The notes under the pieces are model-generated. The model was not told the DNA's origin. It searched no databases and saw only the letters and a list, made by a program, of their open reading frames with translations. Below, piece by piece: positions 8,126 to 16,166 of a DNA stretch of 38,381 nt. Made by a program: the position numbers and the translations under genes. How positions within the stretch are numbered: position 1 is the first letter of the stretch; each line of letters starts with the position of its first letter. The stretch is from Lachnospiraceae bacterium (GTDB lineage: Bacteria; Bacillota; Clostridia; Lachnospirales; Lachnospiraceae): positions 1 through 38,381 of the forward strand of contig JALERL010000116.1 of the NCBI GenBank assembly GCA_022764465.1, in the 5' to 3' direction.

Positions 8126-8554
8126 ATGGGAATTATCTGGATTGGATTAATCGTGGTATTTCTGATCATTGAGATCATTACCGTCGGACTTACGACGATC
8201 TGGTTTGCCGGTGGTGCACTTGCGGCACTGATCGCATGCGGACTGGGTCTGAATACGGTCGGACAGTCGGTGATCTTTCTGGTGGTATCACTGTTATTAC
8301 TCTTCTTTACAAGACCATGGGCATTAAAATATGTGACACCACATCGCACGAGAACCAATTACGAAGAAGCAGTCGGTCAGACGGTACGTGTAACAGAAAC
8401 AGTCGATAACCGTGCATCAACCGGAACTGCCGTTTTAAACGGACAGGAATGGACCGCAAGAAGTGAAGCAGATGATGTGGTGATCCCGAAGGATGCGATG
8501 GCAACGGTTGTTGCAGTATCCGGCGTAAAACTGATTTTAAAGTATGAAAAGTAA
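8126..8554 (+). CDS. NfeD-like membrane protein
   Basis: The product has 142 residues. Two or three N-terminal membrane helices (about 3-70) with a short Gly/Ala-rich turn (WFAGGALAALIACGLGL) are followed by a soluble OB-fold domain (about 80-142) containing VGQTVRVTETVDN, GTAVLNGQEWTARSE and ATVVAVSGVKLILK, as in NfeD C-terminal domains. GGAGG lies just before the ATG. NfeD proteins usually work beside SPFH/flotillin proteins in membrane microdomains, but no SPFH gene follows here; the next gene encodes a patatin-like lipase. The short gaps suggest cotranscription with the cyclase gene before it. Confidence 0.88.
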   Translation: MGIIWIGLIVVFLIIEIITVGLTTIWFAGGALAALIACGLGLNTVGQSVIFLVVSLLLLFFTRPWALKYVTPHRTRTNYEEAVGQTVRVTETVDNRASTGTAVLNGQEWTARSEADDVVIPKDAMATVVAVSGVKLILKYEK

Positions 8555-8569
8555 CAGGAGTGGTGATAG

Positions 8570-9421
8570 ATGAAGTTAGGAATGACATTTGAAGGCGGTG
8601 CAAGCAGAACAGTTTTTTCCTGTGGTGTAGCAGATGCATTTTTAGAAGAGGATCTGATGCCGGATTATTTTATCGGTGTATCGGCAGGGATCGCATTCGG
8701 GATCTCCTATCTGTCGAAGCAGAAGGGAAGAAATCTCCGGCTGGCGAGAGAGTATATGCCGAGTAAGCAGTATCAGGGCGCAAAGTATCTGCTCGACCGT
8801 AAGAAAAAGACATTCTATAACGTAGAGTATGTGTTTGGTGAAGTGCCGAATAAGCTTCTGCCGTTTGATTATGATGCATTTGCAGCATATCCGGGCAAGG
8901 TCGTTGCAGTGGTAACGAATATCCATACCGGTGAGGCAGAGTATCTGGAAGTACCAAGGGATAGCCATGACTTTGAGGTTGTACTGGCAAGCTGTTCGCT
9001 GCCGGTATTGTTCCAGCCGGTGAAGATCGGACACCATTATTACCTCGATGGAGGAATTGCCGATTCGATCCCATACCGTCAGGCAATGAAGGAAGGCTGT
9101 GACAAGAATATCGTGGTGCTGACCAGAGAACGCGGTTATGTGAAGCGGACAGACCAGAGTGCCAAGGTATCGGCATGGCTGTATCAGAGATATCCGAAGA
9201 TCGCACAGGCACTGCGTGACCGGGCTGAGAATTATAACCGGAGCATGGAAGAACTGGCTGCCTTAGAGCGGGAAGGCAAAGTCTTTGTGATCGCACCGGA
9301 TACGACCTATGGCATGAGCAGGACAGAGTCTGACCCGGTGAAGCTAGAGCAGTTGTATGAAGAAGGTTATCTGAAGGCAAAGGAGCAGATGGTTGCACTG
9401 AAGAATTATCTGAAGGCATAA
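8570..9421 (+). CDS. Patatin-like phospholipase
   Basis: A 283-residue cytoplasmic acyl hydrolase of the bacterial patatin family (YjjU-like). The oxyanion Gly-rich segment FEGGASRTVFSCGV is near the N-terminus, the nucleophile elbow GVSAG places the catalytic Ser at residue 38, and the DGG motif places the catalytic Asp at residue 160 (YLDGGIADSIP). No signal peptide is seen. GGAGTGG precedes the ATG. It likely cleaves acyl chains from phospholipid or lysophospholipid; the physiological substrate is unknown. It lies 15 bases after the NfeD-like gene, so a membrane-quality or lipid-turnover role for the pair is plausible inference. Confidence 0.93.
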   Translation: MKLGMTFEGGASRTVFSCGVADAFLEEDLMPDYFIGVSAGIAFGISYLSKQKGRNLRLAREYMPSKQYQGAKYLLDRKKKTFYNVEYVFGEVPNKLLPFDYDAFAAYPGKVVAVVTNIHTGEAEYLEVPRDSHDFEVVLASCSLPVLFQPVKIGHHYYLDGGIADSIPYRQAMKEGCDKNIVVLTRERGYVKRTDQSAKVSAWLYQRYPKIAQALRDRAENYNRSMEELAALEREGKVFVIAPDTTYGMSRTESDPVKLEQLYEEGYLKAKEQMVALKNYLKA

Positions 9422-9454
9422 GACAGCAGACAGAGGGGATGGCACAGGTTATTT

Positions 9455-10954
9455 ATGGAAAACAGAATCCGCGAAAAAATAAAAATCCATTATAATAATG
9501 CAAAAATCTATCAGATTGGATTGTTCTCTTTAAATAATGCAGCAACCAATCTTTATCTGGCTCTGATGGGCTATGTTTCCTACTATGCCAATTCCATTGC
9601 GGGATTTTCTGTTGTACTTATATCCTGCCTGCTGACGGGACTGAATATTTTTGACGGTATTTCAGATCCGATTGTCGGATTTTTTTTAGATAGGACGAAG
9701 GGACGGTTTGGAAAGTTCCGCCCGTTTATGGCGGTGGGTAATCTGATCATGGCAGTCAGTACGGTGCTGCTGTTTACGACAACGCATATCGTGCCAAAGG
9801 CAGTGCGGACACCGTATTTTATTTTGATCTATGCACTGTTTGTTATTGGCTATACGTTTCAGACGGTCGTTGCAAAGTCCGGACAGACGGTGATTACGAA
9901 TAACCCAAGCCAGCGGCCGCTTTCGACTTACTTTGATTCGATTTTTATCATGGCGGCATATGGCGGCAGTGCACTTTTTGTAGCAAATTATCTGGTGCCA
10001 AAGTATGGTGGCTTTACAAACGAAGCACTTTACCTGGAATATATCGTCTGGGTGATCGTGTTGTCTGCAATCTGCACGTTTCTGGCAATTCTTGGTATCT
10101 GGGATAAGGACAAGCCATCCGTCTATGTCGCGAAGAAGTCACAGCATATCGGGGTACGGGATTATATGGATATCATCGTACATAATAAGCCGATCCGTAT
10201 GCTGATCATCGCAGCCTGCACCGACCAGTTTGCAGCTACCGTGTACAGTCATACGACGGTTGGTGTCATGCTGTTTGGTATTATGATGAATAATTACGGG
10301 ATCGCGGGGCTGATCGGTGTCGTCGTTGCGCTGCCGACACTTGTGGTGGTAAGTCTGGGGATTAAGGTGGCACAGCATATGGGACAGAAGAAGGCACTGG
10401 TGCTTTTTACAAGGCTTGGTATTTTGTTTCAGGTGGCAATGATCCTGGTATTGATGCAGGATAATGTGAATACGATCACCTTTAACCTAAAGAAGATCAA
10501 TCTGATCACGGTTGCATTTGTGGTGATCTATATCTTACTTAATGGTTGTAAGTCGATCACGAATAACATGGTCGTGCCGATGATCGCGGACTGCTCAGAT
10601 TATGAGGAGTACCGCAGCGGAAGGTTTGTGCCGGGGCTGATGGGAGCGATGTTCTCTTTTGTCGATAAGGTGTTTGCTGCCTTTGGAACGGCATTTGTCG
10701 GGCTGGTGATGATGCTCATCGGATATAATCATACGTTCCCGCAGATCGGGGATGCGGTTACACCGGTGTTAAAGTGGACAACCCTGTTCCTATATTGTGG
10801 AACGCCGATCATCGGCTGGGTGATCTCGCTGATCGTCATGCGGTTCTATTCGCTCGATCATAAGAAGATGCGGGAGATCGCAAGTGCAGTGGAGAAGAAA
10901 TCCGTCGAAGAAGAGTCTGTGGATCAGAAGTTTACAGATCAGGAAGAAAATTAG
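9455..10954 (+). CDS. GPH-family sugar:cation symporter (MFS)
   Basis: A 499-residue integral membrane protein with about twelve helices. The signature of the glycoside-pentoside-hexuronide family is clear in the loop after helix 2: NIFDGISDPIVGFFLDRTKG followed by RFGKFRPFMA. The second half contains MVVPMIADCSDYEEYRSGRF, another GPH hallmark. It should import a sugar or glycoside with sodium or protons. The C-terminal tail after residue 470 is charged. The ribosome site is weak (GAGGGG lies about 17 bases upstream of the ATG). It is followed by a D-2-hydroxyacid dehydrogenase, which could act on a sugar-acid breakdown product; that link is conjecture. Confidence 0.92.
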   Translation: MENRIREKIKIHYNNAKIYQIGLFSLNNAATNLYLALMGYVSYYANSIAGFSVVLISCLLTGLNIFDGISDPIVGFFLDRTKGRFGKFRPFMAVGNLIMAVSTVLLFTTTHIVPKAVRTPYFILIYALFVIGYTFQTVVAKSGQTVITNNPSQRPLSTYFDSIFIMAAYGGSALFVANYLVPKYGGFTNEALYLEYIVWVIVLSAICTFLAILGIWDKDKPSVYVAKKSQHIGVRDYMDIIVHNKPIRMLIIAACTDQFAATVYSHTTVGVMLFGIMMNNYGIAGLIGVVVALPTLVVVSLGIKVAQHMGQKKALVLFTRLGILFQVAMILVLMQDNVNTITFNLKKINLITVAFVVIYILLNGCKSITNNMVVPMIADCSDYEEYRSGRFVPGLMGAMFSFVDKVFAAFGTAFVGLVMMLIGYNHTFPQIGDAVTPVLKWTTLFLYCGTPIIGWVISLIVMRFYSLDHKKMREIASAVEKKSVEEESVDQKFTDQEEN

Positions 10955-10985
10955 TGTAAAATAAGAGAAAGGCATGGGAATAAAA

Positions 10986-11930
10986 ATGAAAATTGTTTTT
11001 TTAGATGCAAAGACGATCGGGGATGATATTGATCTGTCAGCGTTTGATCGTCTCGGAGAAGTGGTGAAGTATGATTTCTCTACGAGCGAGGAAACCGCAG
11101 AGCGTGTGAAAGACGCGGATGTGATCATCCTGAATAAGGTAGAGATCAATGAAGCATCGATTGGAACTGCTGAAAAGTTAAAGCTGGTATGTGTAACGGC
11201 AACCGGTACGAATAATCTGGATAAGGACTATCTGGAAAAAAGAGGAATTGCATGGCGTAATGTAGCCGGATATTCCACAGAGACGGTGGCACAGCATACC
11301 TTTGCACTGCTGTTTTATCTGGCAGAGAAGCTGCGTTATTATGATGATTATGTGAAGGATGAACATTATATCGGTGACAAGCTGTTTACGCACTTTGAAA
11401 ATGTGTTCCATGAGATCGCAGGAAAGACCTGGGGTATTATCGGACTTGGCAATATCGGAAAACGGGTTGCCGACATCGCCGCTATGTTTGGCTGTCATGT
11501 GATCTACTATTCGACAACCGGGAAGCATGACCAGCCGGGCTATGAGCGGGTAGACTTTGATACGTTGCTTGAGACCTCAGACATTGTATCAGTACATGCG
11601 CCATTGACAGACCAGACGAAGGATCTGATGAACCGGGATGCTTTTTGTAAGATGAAAAAGAGTGCGATCTTTTTAAATCTGGGCCGTGGACCGATCGTGG
11701 TTGAAGCCGATCTTGCAAAAGCATTACAGGAAGGTGAGATTGCGGCAGCAGGCTTAGATGTGCTCTGTAAGGAACCGATGAGTGCGGATAATCCACTGCG
11801 TGAGATCAAGGACAGCAATAAGCTTCTCATTACCCCACACATTGCATGGGCAAGTGTGGAGGCAAGAAACCGCCTGATGCAGATCATCGCAAAGCAGGTG
11901 GAGGAGTTTTGTGAGTCAATGGAGCAGTAG
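10986..11930 (+). CDS. D-2-hydroxyacid dehydrogenase (NAD-dependent, HprA-like)
   Basis: The product has 314 residues from the ATG at 10986 (GGGA 6 bases upstream); an ATG at 10974 in frame is too close to its AAAGG. Substrate-binding domain, then Rossmann NAD domain with GIIGLGNIGKRVADIA, then catalytic Arg/Glu/His in the usual order (NLGRGPIV, the CKEPMSADNPL region, and TPHIAWAS). Sequence features such as VTATGTNNLD and NVAGYSTETVAQHTFAL resemble glycerate or hydroxypyruvate dehydrogenases. It reduces a 2-keto acid to a D-2-hydroxyacid or the reverse; glycerate or hydroxypyruvate is the likeliest substrate. It is the last gene before a 314-bp palindrome. Confidence 0.92.
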   Translation: MKIVFLDAKTIGDDIDLSAFDRLGEVVKYDFSTSEETAERVKDADVIILNKVEINEASIGTAEKLKLVCVTATGTNNLDKDYLEKRGIAWRNVAGYSTETVAQHTFALLFYLAEKLRYYDDYVKDEHYIGDKLFTHFENVFHEIAGKTWGIIGLGNIGKRVADIAAMFGCHVIYYSTTGKHDQPGYERVDFDTLLETSDIVSVHAPLTDQTKDLMNRDAFCKMKKSAIFLNLGRGPIVVEADLAKALQEGEIAAAGLDVLCKEPMSADNPLREIKDSNKLLITPHIAWASVEARNRLMQIIAKQVEEFCESMEQ

Positions 11931-11940
11931 GTGATGCTAT

Positions 11941-12254
11941 AAATCCGGGTGGTGAAATATTATGTACACTTCATTGTATGGAATTGTCATGCTGCATCAT
12001 AGATTATAAATTTGCGACTTATGGAGAATCTTAGATTTTCTTAATGTTCTGTAGATTGTCCAGCAATGCAGCAACAGGACGTTGCTGCAAGCAAAAGCCA
12101 TGGCATGGACGCCATGTCTTTTGTGGTTGCGGTCGGAGAGAATACCATGGCAGAACATTTAGAAAATATTAGATTCGGAATTCGGAGCAGATTTATAATC
12201 TATGATGCAGTATGACCTTACACACAACCAGAATATATTTCACCACCCGGATTT
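11941..12254. repeat. Long palindromic element, copy B, with twoAYGGAY-like core
   Basis: A 314-bp palindrome exactly fills the gap between two converging genes; the right end reaches into the stop codon of the phospholipase C-like gene. Its core (about 12011-12190) is the same as copy A at 5535-5717 apart from scattered changes. Outside the core, 11992-12011 pairs perfectly over 20 bp with 12191-12210, and the outermost 20 bp AAATCCGGGTGGTGAAATAT (11941-11960) pairs perfectly with 12235-12254; about 30 bp between them pairs imperfectly. These outer arms have no similarity to the outer arms of copy A. Confidence 0.88.
12067..12124 (+). ncRNA. twoAYGGAY-like RNA hairpin pair, copy B
   Basis: The first hairpin has a perfect 9-bp stem TGCAGCAAC / GTTGCTGCA (12067-12075/12081-12089) with loop AGGAC, one base short of AYGGAY. 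The second has outer stem GCAAAAG / CTTTTGT (12091-12097/12118-12124), a perfect 6-bp inner stem CATGGC / GCCATG and loop ATGGAC (12105-12110). Relative to copy A a G-C pair in stem 1 becomes A-T and a G-C pair in the inner stem becomes A-T, with both sides changed. GGTTGCGGTCGG follows, as in copy A. Confidence 0.62.
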
Positions 12255-13197
12255 AAACATGGAGTCCACTGCTGTAAGAACGGCTGCCAAGATCTTCCAG
12301 AAGCTTTGCTTCCGTTATACTGTCGGGTGTGTCTTGGAAAAACACATCCTCACACAGCTTGATCCGTTTCCGGTAGCGGACAGATGCTTTCTGCATCAGT
12401 TCCGGGAAGGAGGCGGTTGAGGTATGGGATCTGTCCCATGGGTTCGACCAGCGGCGGTGGCTGAGGTTCAGCGGATCGGTTGTAAAATGCAGCCGGTCAC
12501 TTGCGATAAGCGGGGATGCAAAGGCATAGCCGGGAATGCAGCGTTCCGCCATACGGAGCAGAGCTTTCTTTTTCCCACTTGGATCGCGAAGCACCCGGAC
12601 CCCAAGCTCCATCATACAGGTTACAAGCCGGGTATGGAGATGGTTTAGTCGGTACTGCGGAAAGACATGGCCATAGACGTAGCAGAGCATGGATGCGATC
12701 ACATGCCGTTCCCGTCCGCTTAGGCGGATCGTCCGGTCAGCGTGAAACTCAGATGGACGCAGATGCTTTTTCTGTGCAAGTAGCAGCGAATCAATATCCG
12801 TTTCCAGATAGACATGTCTGCCATAGTAGGACGGATCGTTTTTGTCATAATGTGATTTGTCATAGATATATGGATGGCAGAAGGTGTCTAACGTATAGTG
12901 TCCGATAAAGCCAAGAATATAGGCACATGCTGTTTCATAGTCAGATGGGTCAGAAAATAACGTGCGGCTTTGCAGAAGGTAATAAAAAAAGCTGCCGGCC
13001 TTACCACTATGCGCGGCAGATCCGGGACTGACCTTATAGCGCAGATAAGAGAACAGATCATAGAAGAAGACATCCGGTCCCTGAAGCCCAAGACCAAACG
13101 CAGTCGGATGGCGGCAGATAGGCGGATAGGAACGGGAAAGCTTTTTCTTTTGTATGGTAGAAATACCGAATAGATAGTGTGTGACAAATCCAGGCAT
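12253..13197 (-). CDS. Zinc-dependent phospholipase C family protein
   Basis: The product has 314 residues starting MPGFVTHYLFG at 13197, where AAAGGAG lies 7 bases upstream; the longer frame to 13284 lacks a ribosome site. It fits the zinc-dependent phospholipase C/S1-P1 nuclease-like family common in Firmicutes: an N-terminal His (VTHYLFG), GLQGPDVFFYD with a metal-binding Asp, AHSGKAGSF, then GFIGHYTLDTFCHPYIYD and HVYLETDID with spaced His/Asp ligands. No signal peptide is seen, so it is probably cytoplasmic and its activity on lipids is not assured. It converges with the dehydrogenase gene across the 314-bp palindrome. The C-terminal third is less conserved and basic. Confidence 0.85.
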   Translation of the reverse strand: MPGFVTHYLFGISTIQKKKLSRSYPPICRHPTAFGLGLQGPDVFFYDLFSYLRYKVSPGSAAHSGKAGSFFYYLLQSRTLFSDPSDYETACAYILGFIGHYTLDTFCHPYIYDKSHYDKNDPSYYGRHVYLETDIDSLLLAQKKHLRPSEFHADRTIRLSGRERHVIASMLCYVYGHVFPQYRLNHLHTRLVTCMMELGVRVLRDPSGKKKALLRMAERCIPGYAFASPLIASDRLHFTTDPLNLSHRRWSNPWDRSHTSTASFPELMQKASVRYRKRIKLCEDVFFQDTPDSITEAKLLEDLGSRSYSSGLHV

Positions 13198-13299
13198 AAG
13201 CAGACTCCTTTCTTCTGTTGATCCGTGCATAGTTTCTTCTGTTTCCGGAAAAGATACTTCTAGTATAGCACGAACGTGGCACATTTATTGACAAAGGTG

Positions 13300-13327
13300 T
13301 AAAATAAGATATAATTCCGTGAAAAGA
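13300..13327 (+). promoter_or_regulatory. Possible upstream promoter of the radical SAM gene
   Basis: TTGACA followed 16 bp later by TATAAT, near-consensus. It would give a leader of about 195 bases before the radical SAM gene. The leader shows no riboswitch I can name. Confidence 0.6.
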
Positions 13328-13447
13328 TGGATTACTTATTCTACCATCCTTTTATACATGATTGACAGGCTGCGTAAAATGTAAAAATGTTAGACAAATT
13401 GTCGAAAATGTATATTCCGCGAATACATAAATTTTGAATTGCATATG

Positions 13448-13475
13448 TTCATAAGAACAGGATTTGGGCTATACT
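13448..13475 (+). promoter_or_regulatory. Possible proximal promoter of the radical SAM gene
   Basis: TTCATA (13448-13453) and TATACT (13470-13475) with a 16-bp spacer, about 47 bases before the start codon. The gap 13198-13521 otherwise holds only AT-rich sequence. Confidence 0.4.
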
Positions 13476-13521
13476 CTTGCTTGAAAAGGTGAATAGAACG
13501 GACAAGAATGGAGGAAACACA

Positions 13522-14922
13522 ATGGGTAATTTAGCATCAGCTGTTGAGAGAAAGGCGTTTAGCGTAGCAATCGATGCAGCTTTAAAGCATATGAACAAGG
13601 ACAGAGAAAAAGCACTGCTTCAGATTGTCGATCTGACAGAGAAGTTTATGGGAAACAACTTCAATAAGGCTTCTTATGATGCAACACGTGCAATGATTCA
13701 GAATCCGGATCATAAGTGGATGCGTTATGTGAATCGTCTGTTAGATGAGTTAGATCCGCATGTAGCGAAGATGACAGCACTTAATCTGGGTTATCAGGCA
13801 GCATTCTATGGAACGAAGACCATCCGTAAGATGCGTGAAGTTCATAACTGCAATATCCCTTGGCTGATCTTAATGGATCCGACCAGTGCATGTAATCTGC
13901 ATTGTACCGGATGCTGGGCTGCTGAGTATGGCAATAAGCTGAACTTAACTTATGAAGAATTAGACAGCATCGTTACACAGGGAAAAGAACTCGGTATCTA
14001 TTTCTATATGATGACCGGTGGAGAACCATTAGTAAGAAAAGCAGATATTATCAAGCTGTGTGAAAAGCACAATGACTGTGCATTCCACTGCTATACAAAC
14101 GGAACCTTAGTAGATCAGGCATTCTGTGATGAGATGAAGCGGGTAGGTAACCTGTCCTTATCGATCAGCCTGGAAGGTTTCGAAGATACAAATGACTTCC
14201 GTAGAGGAGACGGAGTATACAGCAAGGTACTTCATGCAATGGATCTGTTACATGAGAATGGTCTGTTATTTGGTAACTCTGTATGCTACACAACCAAGAA
14301 TATGGAAGCAGTAACATCCGATGAATTCTTTGATCTTCTGATCGAGCACGGAAGCCGTTTCGCATGGTATTTCCATCTGATGCCGGTTGGTATGGATGCA
14401 GCACCGGATCTGATGCCGACAAAAGAGCAGCGTGAGTATATCTATCATAGAATCCGTGAGGTTCGTGGCATGGAAGGCGGCAAGGAAATTTTCGTTATGG
14501 ATTTCCAGAACGACGGTGAGTATGTTGGAGGATGTATCGCAGGCGGAAGAAACTACTGCCATATCAATCCAAAGGGCGATGTAGAGCCATGTGTATTCAT
14601 TCATTATTCCAGTGCCAACATCAGAGAGAAGTCTCTGCTGGAGTGCTTAAAGCAGCCGCTGTTTATGGCATACAGAGACAACCAGCCGTTTAACGACAAT
14701 ATGTTAAGACCTTGTCCGATGTTAGAGAATCCGGAGATCTTACAGCGTATGGTAAAAGAGACAGGTGCAAAGTCTACCGATATGCAGCAGCCGGAGTCTG
14801 TAGAACATCTCTGTGGCAAGTGTGAGAACTATGCAAAGGAATGGAAAGAGACTGCCGACAAGCTTTGGGCAGAGCATCCGTTTGTGATGAAAGGATACTG
14901 TAACTATAAGAAAAAAGAATAA
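13522..14922 (+). CDS. Radical SAM protein with SPASM-like C-terminus
   Basis: The product has 466 residues from the ATG at 13522 (GGAGG 7 bases upstream). About 110 N-terminal helical residues precede the radical SAM core. The iron-sulfur motif CxxxCxxC is C124-NLH-C128-TG-C131 (in MDPTSACNLHCTGCWAAEYG), with SAM-binding MMTGGEPL. The C-terminal part carries further Cys (GGCIAGGRNYCHINPKGDVE then PC; RPCPM; LCGKCENY), suggesting auxiliary clusters. It is followed 11 bases later by an MprF-type membrane protein and then an LtaS-like enzyme, so a substrate in membrane lipid or cell-envelope synthesis is plausible. The N-terminal extension and context recall radical SAM enzymes that join lipid tails, but I cannot confirm this by eye. 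Substrate unknown. Confidence 0.9.
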   Translation: MGNLASAVERKAFSVAIDAALKHMNKDREKALLQIVDLTEKFMGNNFNKASYDATRAMIQNPDHKWMRYVNRLLDELDPHVAKMTALNLGYQAAFYGTKTIRKMREVHNCNIPWLILMDPTSACNLHCTGCWAAEYGNKLNLTYEELDSIVTQGKELGIYFYMMTGGEPLVRKADIIKLCEKHNDCAFHCYTNGTLVDQAFCDEMKRVGNLSLSISLEGFEDTNDFRRGDGVYSKVLHAMDLLHENGLLFGNSVCYTTKNMEAVTSDEFFDLLIEHGSRFAWYFHLMPVGMDAAPDLMPTKEQREYIYHRIREVRGMEGGKEIFVMDFQNDGEYVGGCIAGGRNYCHINPKGDVEPCVFIHYSSANIREKSLLECLKQPLFMAYRDNQPFNDNMLRPCPMLENPEILQRMVKETGAKSTDMQQPESVEHLCGKCENYAKEWKETADKLWAEHPFVMKGYCNYKKKE

Positions 14923-14933
14923 TCAGGTAAGGA

Positions 14934-15935
14934 GTGATTCCGATTAAGAAACGAACGACAACGATTTTAAAGCTTGCCTTTGTGGCAGCTTTGGTAGCAA
15001 TCATTATCTACACCTTCCGGGATTCGGCAGGACCGATCTTAGGAGAATTAAAGCACACGAAAGCATGGGTGATCGTAACGATCAGCGTGTTGTCCGTCTG
15101 TTATGAACTGGTGGAGGGCTGGATCACCTATTCTTTTGCAAGAAAGTATAATCCGCACTTCACCTATGGAATGGGTGTAGAGAGTGCATTCTATTGCAGC
15201 TTTTACCGTGTGGCAACCCTCGGAAGCGGTGCCGGTGTTGCAGCGGTATATTATATGAATGAAAAGGGCATCGAGGTATCGAAGGGTACCGGCATGTATA
15301 TGGTAGAGTATGTCCTGCATAAGGTGTCGATCGCTATTTTCTCGGCTATCTTTTTTGTGATAAGCTGGGGATATATGCGGGCAAATTATGCAAAATATAG
15401 TTGGATGCTGCTTGGCGGTTATGGTATTACGGTCGTAGTAGCAATCGTTTTGATCTTGTTCTGTTGTTCGAAGCGCTTTCATGGGCTGATCCTCTTTCTG
15501 GTGGACAAGCTCAACCGGAAGGGACGCTTTGATGCACAGGCAGCAGAGCTTCGGAATCAGTGCAGTGTATTGGAGAGCGCAACAGCAGCCTTATTGTCAA
15601 AGGGCGGCTTTGTGGTATCCATTATTGCGAAGAACCTGTTAAAATTTGCATTCTGGTACAGCATACCGTTTTTCGTGCTTATACAGAGTGGCGGACCGAA
15701 TCTGATACAGGCAATGGCGATCACTTCACTTTCGGTGATGCTTGCAGCAGTCATCCCGTCCCCGGCGGGAATCGGTTCGACGGAATTTGTATTCACGATG
15801 CTGTTTGCTGTTGTAGTAGGCACAGGAGCAGCAGGATCGGCATCGCTGTTATACCGGTTCGCAACATTTGTGCTTCCGTTTGTGATCGGGGCGGCAGTCG
15901 TACTCGTAAGACGAGGCAGGAAGCATGCAAAATAG
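14934..15935 (+). CDS. MprF N-terminal-type membrane protein (LPG synthase TM family)
   Basis: An integral membrane protein of about 330 residues with roughly eight helices, matching the flippase-like transmembrane domain of lysylphosphatidylglycerol synthases; the cytoplasmic aminoacyl-transferase domain is absent. Visible family features are YELVEGWITYSFARKYNPHF, then FYRVATLGSGAGVAAVYYMN, and IPSPAGIGSTEFVF near the C-terminus. The start is unusual: AAGGAG overlaps the GTG at 14934, while an in-frame ATT at 14943 sits 8 bases after AAGGAG and may be the real start. Cotranscribed with the radical SAM gene. It probably moves or positions a lipid in the membrane; the lipid is unknown. Confidence 0.9.
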   Translation: MIPIKKRTTTILKLAFVAALVAIIIYTFRDSAGPILGELKHTKAWVIVTISVLSVCYELVEGWITYSFARKYNPHFTYGMGVESAFYCSFYRVATLGSGAGVAAVYYMNEKGIEVSKGTGMYMVEYVLHKVSIAIFSAIFFVISWGYMRANYAKYSWMLLGGYGITVVVAIVLILFCCSKRFHGLILFLVDKLNRKGRFDAQAAELRNQCSVLESATAALLSKGGFVVSIIAKNLLKFAFWYSIPFFVLIQSGGPNLIQAMAITSLSVMLAAVIPSPAGIGSTEFVFTMLFAVVVGTGAAGSASLLYRFATFVLPFVIGAAVVLVRRGRKHAK

Positions 15936-15948
15936 ATGATAAACGAAG

Positions 15949-15981
15949 GGACTGTACAGTGTGACTGTGCAGTCCTTTGTT
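15949..15981 (+). terminator. Intrinsic terminator after the MprF-type gene
   Basis: An 11-bp stem GGACTGTACAG / CTGTGCAGTCC (one G-T pair) with a TGTGA loop, then TTTGTT. Confidence 0.85.
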
Positions 15982-16053
15982 CGTAATACAAAGCAAAGCC
16001 CTAAATCTTTGTGTAAAATGACTTCAGGATTTTTTAAGTTTTTGTGAACGTAC

Positions 16054-16082
16054 TTGTAAAATCGTTTTTCATGCGCTATATT
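16054..16082 (+). promoter_or_regulatory. Promoter of the LtaS-like gene
   Basis: TTGTAA (16054-16059), 17-bp spacer, TATATT (16077-16082), about 85 bases before the start codon. Confidence 0.65.
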
Positions 16083-16166
16083 AGCAAATGGATGTTTCGA
16101 AGAATGGAAGAATCAAAGGAAAGGAACATACATGCCGCGTAGGATGTGGCGTGCATAGATAGGAAA

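Noticed and set aside
5470..12254. Intact insertion sequence or retron bounded by the palindromes
   Set aside because: No transposase or reverse transcriptase lies between or within the copies, and no target-site duplication could be recognised.
11931..12260. Palindrome B as a simple bidirectional terminator
   Set aside because: It has no T tract at either end of the stem and is far longer than any intrinsic terminator; a termination effect is possible but does not explain the conserved core.
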